The notes beneath the pieces are model-generated. The model worked only from the letters and a program-made list of their open reading frames with translations. It made no database searches and had not been told where the DNA came from. Made by a program: the position numbers and the translations under genes. Shown in pieces: positions 1-5,830 of a stretch of 13,431 nucleotides of DNA. The stretch lies in assembly GCA_036260375.1 (NCBI GenBank), contig DASZZZ010000004.1, forward strand, positions 1 through 13,431. The letters are read 5' to 3'. Origin of the DNA: DASZZZ01 sp036260375 (lineage in GTDB: Bacteria; Actinomycetota; CADDZG01; WHSQ01). The first letter of the stretch is position 1, and the number at the start of each line of letters is the position of its first letter.

Positions 1-1004
1 GCGGCGCCGAGCACGGCCCGGCGCGGCGCCGCCCAGCGCCCCACGCGCACGCGTCCGCGCGCCCGGCGGGCGGTCGCGGCGAGCGCCTCGGCGCTCGTGC
101 GCTCGCACCGGAACCCGGCCGCCGCGAGCCGGTCGCCGGAGCCGACCCACGGGTGCATGACGTAGTGCAGCATCCCGGCGGGCGCCTCGGCGAGCCCGAG
201 CTCCCACAGGCGCGCCGCGATCCGCCACGCGCGCTCCTCGTCGACGTCGACGCGCCGCCGGCCGACGATCGCGTCGACCGCGTCGGCGTCGAGCCAGTCG
301 GGTGGCACGAGGTTGTACGCGCCGTCGAGGCGCGCGTGCACCGCGAACGCGAACGCGTCCACGGCGTCGTCCTCGTGGACGAACTGGAGCGGCGGGCGGT
401 GGCCGCGCACGCCGAGGAGCACGGGCAGCTCGAGCAGGTGCGACCACGCGTTGTCGGCGTGGGGGCCGAACGCCACCGCCGGACGCAGCACCGCGATCTT
501 CGTGCGCGCGTAGTCGGCCCGTACCTCCTCGACGACGTACTCGACCTCGAGCTTGTGCGCCGCGTACGAGAAGTCGACGTTGGCGCGCAACGGCGACGTC
601 TCGCGGAGCGGGACGTCGTTGTCGGGATGCGCGCCGTAGACCGTCATGGACGACGCGTAGACGATCGCGGGGACGCCGGCGCGCGCCGCGCACCGGAACG
701 CGTTGTGGCTGCCGGCGACGTTGACGTCGCGCATCGCGCGCTCGTCGCGCGCGGGGTTCATCACGAACGCGAGGTGCACTAGCACGTCGACGCCGGCGAG
801 CCGCTCCTCGAGTGCGTCGTTGCGGACGTCGAAGTGGTCGGCGACGACCTTGGGGTGCGGCGCGCGCACCGGTGCGACGTCGAGCGCGACGACGCGCGCG
901 ACGCGGTCGTCGGCGGACAAGCGGCGCACGAGACGGCTCGCCAGGTACCCGCCGGCCCCCGTGACCGCGACGGTGAGCCCGGGCGACGCGCCGGCCTGCG
1001 ACAT
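1..1004 (-). CDS. NAD-dependent epimerase/dehydratase (SDR family), C-terminus cut by window edge
   Basis: Open from an ATG at 1004 to the left edge without a stop (334 codons visible). The translation has the extended-SDR pattern: a nucleotide-binding TGAGGYLA loop at residues 15-22, an acidic residue at the end of the second strand (D42, favouring NAD over NADP), HLAF near 77-80, YASS with S118/S119, and the catalytic YxxxK at Y147/K151. Family members oxidise, epimerise or dehydrate nucleotide-activated sugars in the cytoplasm; the substrate cannot be read from sequence. The third glycine of the GxxGxxG loop is alanine, which is common. There is no Shine-Dalgarno, but TACGCT sits at -12 to -7 relative to the ATG, so a leaderless transcript is likely. 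It diverges from the DUF2342 gene 64 nt away. It could also be a 3-beta-HSD-type SDR. The last visible residues are basic and Arg-rich. Confidence 0.88.
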   Translation of the reverse strand, partial: MSQAGASPGLTVAVTGAGGYLASRLVRRLSADDRVARVVALDVAPVRAPHPKVVADHFDVRNDALEERLAGVDVLVHLAFVMNPARDERAMRDVNVAGSHNAFRCAARAGVPAIVYASSMTVYGAHPDNDVPLRETSPLRANVDFSYAAHKLEVEYVVEEVRADYARTKIAVLRPAVAFGPHADNAWSHLLELPVLLGVRGHRPPLQFVHEDDAVDAFAFAVHARLDGAYNLVPPDWLDADAVDAIVGRRRVDVDEERAWRIAARLWELGLAEAPAGMLHYVMHPWVGSGDRLAAAGFRCERTSAEALAATARRARGRVRVGRWAAPRRAVLGA

Positions 1005-1068
1005 GGCCGCAGCGTAGCGCCCACCCGGGCCCGGGCCGCTACGCCCGCCCGTGCGTCACAATCGCGGG
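1005..1068. promoter_or_regulatory. Divergent promoter region with two leaderless-type -10 boxes and a 12-bp palindrome
   Basis: The 64-nt gap between divergent genes has TACGCT on the minus strand (1016-1011), ending 7 nt before the epimerase ATG. It has CACAAT on the plus strand (1057-1062), ending 7 nt before the ATG at 1069. Both have the -12 to -7 spacing of leaderless actinobacterial promoters. Neither has a convincing -35. A perfect palindrome CCCGGGCCCGGG lies between them at 1024-1035 and could be a shared operator, although at this GC content it may be chance. Confidence 0.45.
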
Positions 1069-2211
1069 ATGGCCCACGACTCCTTCGGGGACATCCCCCT
1101 GTTCAGGGAGATCCAGCGCATCATGGCCGCCGGCACGGGGCCGGTGAACCTCGAGATCGCGCGCCAGGTCGCGGTTGCGCTCGCGTCCGAGGGCGGCGCC
1201 GAGCCGGAGCCCGATCCCGGCGCGCTGCGCGTGTACGAGGACGACCTGCGCGCGCTCGAGTACGTGCTCGCCGGCTACACGCGCCTGCCGCTCGTCGAGC
1301 CCATGCGCGCGTCGCTCGCGACGCGCTCGGGCTGGGCGCGCACGACGCTCGACGCGTGGCGATGGCTGTTCGAGGCGATGTCGCGTCGCTTCACCGCGGA
1401 GCTCGGACGGCTCCAGGGCGACGCGGAGGCCGCCGGCCCCCTGCGCGCGACGATGGGTCAGATCGCGCCCCTGCTGCTCGGCATCCAGGCCGGGACGCTC
1501 GTGGGCCACCTCGCGCGCGAGAGCACGGGGCGCTACGACGTGCCGATCCCGCGCGACGACGACGGCAAGCTGTTCTGGATCGACCGCAACGTGCGCGCGG
1601 TCGCGCAGGAGCACCACCTCGATCCCGGCGCGCTGCGGTCGTGGCTCGTCCTGCACGACGCCGCGCGCCATCTCGTCGCGGCGACGGTGCCGTGGCTCGA
1701 CCGCTACCACCGCAGCCTGCTCGCCGACGTCGTGGACGCGATCGAGATCGACGCGTCCGACCTCGAGCGCCGGCTCGTCGAGATGCAGTCCAAGGGCATG
1801 GAGACGCTCGAGGAGGGCATGGGGGCCGAGACCGCGCTGCCGATCGCGCCGACCGAGCGCCACCGGCGCGCCGTCGCGCGCCTGCACGGGCTCGTGGCGC
1901 TGTGCGAGGGCTACGCGCGTCACGCGCGCGAGGCGGTGGCGGACGAGGCGGTCGGAGACCTCACCGTGGTCGACGCCGCGATGGCACGGCGCGGCGCGAC
2001 GACGAGCGCGGGCGAGGCACTGCTGTCGGGGCTCACCGGCGTCGCGCCCGACCGCGGGCTGGAGCGCGCCGGCGCGACGTTCTGCGCCGCGGTCGCGCGC
2101 CTGCACGGCCCCGCGGCGCTCAACCGCGTGTGGGACGCACCGGACGACGTCCCGTCGATCGACGAGATCCGCGACCCGTTCACGTGGATGGAGCGCGTGC
2201 TCGGCGCGTGA
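1069..2211 (+). CDS. DUF2342 family protein ('zinc-dependent metalloprotease' / F420-associated), degenerate metal site
   Basis: 380 aa. The N-terminus (SFGDIPLFREIQRI, then GPVNLEIARQVA) and the block LPLVEPMRA...GWA near residues 77-95 match the actinobacterial DUF2342 family. Database models call its members putative zinc metalloproteases or coenzyme F420 biosynthesis-associated proteins. The position expected to hold HExxH reads H196-D-A-A-R200-H: the glutamate is aspartate and the second histidine is arginine. The later segment that carries a further ligand in HExxH members reads CEGYARHA here. Protease activity is therefore doubtful and a pseudo-enzyme or scaffold role is possible. No signal peptide or membrane segment is visible. 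I chose ATG 1069 over GTG 1051 because the family N-terminus starts right after it and a CACAAT -10 box lies 7 nt upstream. An F420-type oxidoreductase is encoded about 5.5 kb away. Confidence 0.82.
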   Translation: MAHDSFGDIPLFREIQRIMAAGTGPVNLEIARQVAVALASEGGAEPEPDPGALRVYEDDLRALEYVLAGYTRLPLVEPMRASLATRSGWARTTLDAWRWLFEAMSRRFTAELGRLQGDAEAAGPLRATMGQIAPLLLGIQAGTLVGHLARESTGRYDVPIPRDDDGKLFWIDRNVRAVAQEHHLDPGALRSWLVLHDAARHLVAATVPWLDRYHRSLLADVVDAIEIDASDLERRLVEMQSKGMETLEEGMGAETALPIAPTERHRRAVARLHGLVALCEGYARHAREAVADEAVGDLTVVDAAMARRGATTSAGEALLSGLTGVAPDRGLERAGATFCAAVARLHGPAALNRVWDAPDDVPSIDEIRDPFTWMERVLGA

Positions 2212-2219
2212 CGTCCGCG

Positions 2220-2250
2220 AGCGCGCGGCGACACGTCCGACGCGCGCGCT
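2220..2250. terminator. Inverted repeat between convergent genes (possible bidirectional terminator)
   Basis: AGCGCGCG (2220-2227) and CGCGCGCT (2243-2250) are perfect 8-bp arms around a 15-nt loop. They lie just after the DUF2342 stop and run into the stop codon of the convergent phosphoesterase gene. There is no T-tract on either side, so intrinsic termination is uncertain. GC-alternating arms form easily in this genome. Confidence 0.35.
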
Positions 2251-2749
2251 AGACGGGGAAGACCTCGGCCTCGACGTCGCCGTCGTCGATCCACAGGATA
2301 GCCATCGACGGGAACGGCGCCCGGCGCGGCCACGTCGGGCTCCCCGGGTTGAGCAGCAGCAGCCCGTCGTCGTCCTCGTTGACGGGCTGGTGCGAGTGTC
2401 CGAACACGACGACGCGCGCGCCCGGGAAGCGCGCCCGCAGCCGGGCGCGCCGGCCCTTGCGGGGGCCGGAGTCGTGCACCATCGCGACCTCGACGCCGCC
2501 GAGCGACACGACGGTCTCCTCGCCGGCGCCCCACGCGCGCACGTCCCACGGGTCGCAGTTGCCCGCGACCGCGGTGACCGGCGCGAACGACGCGAGCTCG
2601 TCGAGCAGCGCGGCGTCGCACACGTCGCCCGCGTGCAGGACGTGGTCGGCGGTCTCGACGTAGGGCCACGCCGTCGGCGGAAGCGGGCGCGACGGGTTGG
2701 TGCCGGCGGCGCGCATCGTGTGCGTGTCGGACAGCACGACGACCTTCAC
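2249..2749 (-). CDS. YfcE/MJ0936-type metallophosphoesterase
   Basis: 166 aa, the usual length for the small YfcE-like calcineurin-fold phosphodiesterases. All metal-binding blocks are present in order: SDTH (residues 7-10), HAGDVCD near 39-45, GNCD near 63-66, the VHDSG histidine near 92, GHSH near 117-120, and NPGSPT near 134-139. Such enzymes hydrolyse phosphodiester or phosphomonoester bonds with a two-metal centre (often Mn) in the cytoplasm; the physiological substrate is unknown. The start is GTG at 2749 (GTG-AAG-GTC-GTC), with GGAG about 7 nt upstream. It lies 30 nt downstream of the MoeB stop on the same strand, so it is probably the last gene of the mrx1-moeB operon. It would be transcribed whether or not the MoeB UGA is read through. 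Confidence 0.93.
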   Translation of the reverse strand: MKVVVLSDTHTMRAAGTNPSRPLPPTAWPYVETADHVLHAGDVCDAALLDELASFAPVTAVAGNCDPWDVRAWGAGEETVVSLGGVEVAMVHDSGPRKGRRARLRARFPGARVVVFGHSHQPVNEDDDGLLLLNPGSPTWPRRAPFPSMAILWIDDGDVEAEVFPV

Positions 2750-2779
2750 GGGCGGCTCCGGCGCTCGCGCGGCGGTGCG

Positions 2780-3946
2780 CTAGACGGCGCGCTCGAGCAG
2801 CGCGCGCCCGTCGCCGGCCGGCTCGCGCCCGCGCCGCCCCGAGCCGCACGACGGGCAGCCAGGGTCGCGCCGCACGCGCACCTCGGCGAAGCGAGTCTGC
2901 TGCGCGTCGAACGTCAGCAGCCGGCCCACGAGCGCGTCCCCGTAGCCGACGACGAGCTTGAGCGCCTCGTTCGCCTGGAGGCAACCGACGATTCCCGGGA
3001 GCACGCCCAGGACACCGGCCTCGCTTCAGGTGGGGGCGAGCTCCGGCGGCGGCGCCTCCGGGTACAGGCAGCGGTAGCACGGGCCCTCGAACGGCACGAA
3101 CGTCGACACCATGCCCTCGAAGCGGAAGATCGCCCCGTGCACGACCGGCTTGCGCAGCGCGACGGCGGCGTCGTTGACGACGTAGCGCGTGTCGAAGTTG
3201 TCGCAGCCGTCGACGATCACGTCGTAGCCGTCGAACACGTCGCGCACGTTCGACTCGTCGAGCCGGACGGGATGGACGACGACCTCGACGTCGGGATTGA
3301 GTCGTGCGATCGCCTCCTTGGCCGACTCCGCCTTCGGCATCCCGATGCGCTCGGTGTCGTGGATGACCTGACGCTGCAGGTTGCTCTCCTCGACGACGTC
3401 GGAGTCGACGACGCCGATCGTCCCGATCCCGGCCGCGGCGAGATACAGCAGCGCCGGCGAGCCGAGCCCGCCCGCGCCGACGCACAGCACCCTGGCGTCG
3501 AGCATGCGGTGCTGGCCCTCCTCGCCGACCTCGGGGAGGAGCAGGTGGCGCGAGTAGCGCTCGCGCTGCGCCGCGTCGAGCACGCGCGGAAGGTCGTAGC
3601 CGTAGCCGAGGTCCCTCCAGCGCGTGAAGCCGCCCTTCATCGACGCGACGTCGCGGTAGCCGAGCTCGCGCAGCGTGCGCGCCGCGAACGCGCTGCGCAC
3701 TCCGCTCGCGCAGTACACGACGACCGGCGCGTCCTTGTCCGCGACGACGTCCTCGGCCCGGCTCTCGAAGTGGGCACGCGGGAGGTGACGGGCGCCGGGG
3801 ACGACGCCGCGGCGCACCTCGTCGTCCTCGCGCACGTCGACGACCACGACGCGCTCGCCGCGCCCGAGGCGCGCGTGGACGTCCTCCGGCGTCGTCTCGT
3901 CTATCTCCTCCTTGACGCGCCGGAGGAGGTCGCGGAAGTTCGTCAC
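2780..3946 (-). CDS. moeB: Rhodanese-MoeB/ThiF fusion (sulfur-carrier E1 adenylyltransferase) with in-frame UGA at the conserved Cys position
   Basis: Read through its TGA, this is a 388-residue protein. An N-terminal rhodanese domain (about 1-115) carries the persulfide cysteine C79 in YCASGVRSAF. An E1-like domain follows (about 125-388) with the ATP loop GAGGLG (157-162), SNLQRQ (188-193), DGCDNFDTR (246-254), and zinc pairs CYRC (C290/C293) and CPSC (C364/C367). The enzyme adenylates the C-terminal glycine of a small sulfur carrier (MoaD/ThiS/CysO type), and the rhodanese half supplies sulfur. Codon 307 is TGA (3028-3026), where relatives have PPELAP-S/T-C. The same frame continues SEAGVLGVLPGIVGCLQANE to the zinc motif and a TAG stop. 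Other genes here use TGA as stop, so the code is not reassigned. The alternatives are selenocysteine insertion, a TGC-to-TGA mutation, or a base error. The start is GTG 3946 with AAGGTGA upstream, overlapping the mrx1 stop. Confidence 0.9.
2983..3020 (-). promoter_or_regulatory. Candidate bacterial SECIS stem-loop downstream of the MoeB UGA
   Basis: In the mRNA, UCCUGGG (3012-3006) pairs with CCCGGGA (2999-2993) through 7 bp including one U-G, closing a 6-nt loop CGUGCU (3005-3000). The loop begins 21 nt after the UGA and has G as its second base followed by U. A weaker lower stem pairs GGCCGG (3020-3015) with UCGGUU (2988-2983), with three G-U pairs. From memory, bacterial SECIS models want a G in the first two loop bases and the loop about 16-37 nt from the UGA, and both hold. 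GC-rich codons for LGVLPG would give a similar hairpin in Cys-containing homologues, so this is only supportive. Confidence 0.3.
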
Positions 3947-3955
3947 GTAATCACC

Positions 3956-4210
3956 TTAACAACGTGAGTATGCTACGGCAACCGCCCGCTCGACCGCGTC
4001 GGCGGACGGGTTCACGAGCAGCTCACCTCCGACGTCGACCGTCGGCACGACGCGGTAGCCGCCGGTCGCCTCGACGATGCGCTCGGCGACGTCCGGCCGC
4101 GTCGCGACGTCGACCTCGTCGACCTCGATCCCCCTGGCGGCCAGGGCGCGCTTGAGCCTGCGGCAGTGGCCGCACGTCTCCGTCGTGTACATGGTCACGG
4201 CGTTCGCCAT
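3956..4210 (-). CDS. mrx1: Mycoredoxin / glutaredoxin-family protein
   Basis: 84 aa, a complete thioredoxin-fold glutaredoxin. The active site is C13-G-H-C16 in YTTETCGHCRRLK. The cis-proline loop VVPTVDVGG is at 54-62, and NPSAD is at 67-71. The pattern YTT-x-x-C-G-x-C-x-R-L-K and TVPTV...NPSADEV is that of actinobacterial mycoredoxin-1, which reduces mycothiol-mixed disulfides; CGHC resembles CGYC. Whether this organism makes mycothiol cannot be seen here. The protein ends in an extra cysteine (C84, SRC-stop), not expected in the family. The start is ATG 4210 with a strong GAGGAGG about 6 nt upstream. The TAA stop is 9 nt before the MoeB GTG, inside the MoeB ribosome-binding site, so the two are co-translated. 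Pairing with a rhodanese suggests a role in resolving persulfides or disulfides (inference). Confidence 0.92.
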   Translation of the reverse strand: MANAVTMYTTETCGHCRRLKRALAARGIEVDEVDVATRPDVAERIVEATGGYRVVPTVDVGGELLVNPSADAVERAVAVAYSRC

Positions 4211-4335
4211 CGGTGCCTCCTCGTGCGAGAGGATGGGCGCATGCCCGCTCCGTCGGCCGTCTCCCGTGCGCCGGCGCGTTCGTCCGGCCGGCGCGACCCC
4301 CTCGTCGATTATGCCCGTTACGGGGAGAAATCGAC
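4211..4335. promoter_or_regulatory. Divergent intergenic region between mrx1 and the zinc dehydrogenase
   Basis: 125 nt between divergent starts. On the plus strand GATTAT (4307-4312) is a plausible -10, about 24 nt before the GTG at 4336, and GGGGAGAAA (4322-4330) is the ribosome-binding site. Short palindromes GCGCCGGCGC (4268-4277) and CCGGCCGG (4284-4291) are present but expected at this GC content. I saw no clear promoter for mrx1 beyond its GAGGAGG site. Confidence 0.4.
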
Positions 4336-5373
4336 GTGAGGGCAGTGGTCGTCACGGGGGCCGGACGGGTGGCCGTCGACGACGTCGCGCGGCCCCGGGT
4401 CGAGGACGCCGGCGACGCCGTCGTGGCCGTCCGGCTCGCCGCCATCTGTGCCTCGGACCTCCACCTGCTCGACGGCCATACGCCGGGCCTGCGCGTCGGG
4501 GCCGTCATCGGCCACGAGGTGGTGGGCACGGTCGCCGACGCGGGCGACGGCGTCACCCGCCACCGCGCCGGCGACCGCGTCGTCGCGTCGTTCCTCGTCG
4601 CGTGCGGGCGCTGCCCGTCGTGTTCGGCGCGCCGCTTCAACCACTGCGCCCGGCGCCGCGCCCTCGGCCTCGGCGAGCTCACCGGCGACCTCGACGGCGC
4701 GCAGGCCGAGTACGTCCGAGTGCCCGACGCCGACGTCAACCTCCGCGCCGTCGCGCCGGGGATCGCCGACGACGACGCCGTGTTCGCCGGCGACGTCCTC
4801 ACCACGGGCTTCTACGCCGCCGCGCTGACCGAGGCCGGGCCCGGCGACGTCGTCGCGGTCGTGGGCGGCGGGCCGGTCGGGCTGTCGAGCGCGAGCGCGG
4901 TCCGCCTGCGGGGGGCGTCCGTCGTCGTGCTCGACACCGACGAGCGCCGCGTCGCGCTCGCGCGCGAGCGCCTCGGGCTCGTCGCGGCCGTCCCCGGCGA
5001 CGAGCCCGAGGCCGCGGTCGCGCGCGCCGCGGGGCGTCCCGCCGACGTCGCCCTCGACGCGGTCGGCGCGGTGCCCGCGTTCAAGAGCGCGCTGCGGTGC
5101 GTGCGCGACGGGGGCCGCGTCGTGGTGGTCGGCGTCTACGGCCCGCAGCGCTACGACCTCCCGATGGGGCGCGTGTGGGTGCGCGGGCTCGAGCTGCGCT
5201 TCTCGGGCATGGCGAACGTCCAGGCGCACTGGGACGACGTGCTCGACGCGATCGAGCGCGGCGACGTCCATCCCGCGCGCATCGCGACCCACCGGTTGTC
5301 GCTGGACGACGCGGCCGAGGGCTACGAGCTGTTCCGTGCGCGGCACGCCGCGAAGGTGCTGCTCGAGCCGTGA
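4336..5373 (+). CDS. Zinc-dependent medium-chain alcohol dehydrogenase
   Basis: 345 aa, full length for the MDR family. Catalytic zinc ligands are C38 (ICASDLH) and H60-E61 (GHE), with D153 (AGDVLTTG) in the later ligand position. The structural zinc lobe is intact: C90, C93, C96 and C104 in CGRCPSC...HC. The Rossmann loop GGGPVG is at 177-182, followed by an acidic residue in VVLDTDERR, which favours NAD. The family oxidises alcohols or reduces aldehydes; the closest types by layout are threonine/sorbitol/formaldehyde-dehydrogenase-like, and the substrate is not deducible. GTG 4336 was chosen because MRAVVVTGAG is the family start and GGGGAG lies about 7-8 nt upstream; the frame is open further up but lacks family sequence. 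Its stop is only 4 nt from the stop of the convergent response regulator. Confidence 0.92.
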   Translation: MRAVVVTGAGRVAVDDVARPRVEDAGDAVVAVRLAAICASDLHLLDGHTPGLRVGAVIGHEVVGTVADAGDGVTRHRAGDRVVASFLVACGRCPSCSARRFNHCARRRALGLGELTGDLDGAQAEYVRVPDADVNLRAVAPGIADDDAVFAGDVLTTGFYAAALTEAGPGDVVAVVGGGPVGLSSASAVRLRGASVVVLDTDERRVALARERLGLVAAVPGDEPEAAVARAAGRPADVALDAVGAVPAFKSALRCVRDGGRVVVVGVYGPQRYDLPMGRVWVRGLELRFSGMANVQAHWDDVLDAIERGDVHPARIATHRLSLDDAAEGYELFRARHAAKVLLEP

Positions 5374-5377
5374 CGCG

Positions 5378-5761
5378 TCACGCGCCCGTCGGACCGGACC
5401 CGTGCAAGACGTCCTCGACGCGGCGCAGCAGCGCGACGGGTGAGAACGGCTTCGTGAAGTAGGCGTCGGCTCCGACGTCGACGCCCGCGTCGCGCTCGTC
5501 GTGGAGGCTCTTGCCGGTCAGCATCACCACGACGATGCGAGACGTGCGGGGATCGGCCTTGAGGGCGCGGCACACGTCCAACCCGGAGCGGCGCGGCATC
5601 ATGACGTCGAGCAGCACGACGTCGGGGACGTGCTCGCGGGCGAGCTGCAGCGCCTCGTCGCCGTCACACGCCTCGACGATCTCGTACGCCTCGTCGCCCA
5701 GCGTCGTCCGCACGACCGCGCGCACGGCGGCGTCGTCGTCCGCGATCAGCACCTTGTTCAC
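5378..5761 (-). CDS. Stand-alone response regulator receiver domain (CheY/SpoOF-like)
   Basis: 127 aa consisting only of a receiver domain. The acidic Mg pocket is D8-D9-D10, the phosphorylation site D52 (LLDVMMP), the switch threonine T82 (MLTGK) and the conserved K104 (FTKPF). No output domain follows, so it must act on partner proteins. GTG 5761 is the start, with GGAG about 6 nt upstream. An HD-GYP gene on the same strand ends 69 nt upstream. In RpfG-like proteins a receiver and an HD-GYP domain are fused; here they are separate adjacent genes, which suggests but does not prove functional pairing. No histidine kinase is encoded in the window. The stop codon lies 4 nt from that of the convergent dehydrogenase. 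Confidence 0.93.
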   Translation of the reverse strand: MNKVLIADDDAAVRAVVRTTLGDEAYEIVEACDGDEALQLAREHVPDVVLLDVMMPRRSGLDVCRALKADPRTSRIVVVMLTGKSLHDERDAGVDVGADAYFTKPFSPVALLRRVEDVLHGSGPTGA

Positions 5762-5800
5762 AGGTCTCCGTCGGGTCGGCCCCGCCCGCCTTGCGCGGCC

Positions 5801-5816
5801 CGACGCTACTACGTCG
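5801..5816 (-). promoter_or_regulatory. Possible promoter/inverted repeat upstream of the response regulator
   Basis: CGACG and CGTCG arms (5801-5805 and 5812-5816) flank CTACTA. On the minus strand, TAGCGT (5808-5803) fits TAnnnT and would give a leader of about 35 nt that includes the GGAG site. No good -35 was seen. The element lies in the 69-nt gap after the HD-GYP stop and could allow separate expression of the regulator. Confidence 0.28.
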
Positions 5817-5830
5817 CGTCCCGCGGACGC

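Noticed and set aside
2780..3004. Separate small gene of 74 codons after the UGA
   Set aside because: Its sequence is plainly the C-terminal part of MoeB, including the second zinc CxxC; a stand-alone product makes little sense.
3026..3028. Genome-wide reassignment of UGA to a sense codon
   Set aside because: TGA ends several clear genes here (dehydrogenase, acyl-CoA dehydrogenase, LLM oxidoreductase, lyase), so a recoded genome is unlikely.
3004..3030. Frameshift in moeB
   Set aside because: The two halves are in the same frame and meet at a single TGA codon, so no indel is needed. The event is a stop codon at a Cys position.
1175..3967. 930-codon plus-strand open frame
   Set aside because: Arg/Ala/Ser-rich translation with no family motifs; it overlays the DUF2342 gene and is antisense to the phosphoesterase and moeB. 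A GC-rich shadow frame.
4261..4295. Repeated CCGGCGCG blocks and palindromes between mrx1 and the dehydrogenase as operators
   Set aside because: Short all-GC repeats are expected by chance in this genome; no regulator is encoded nearby.
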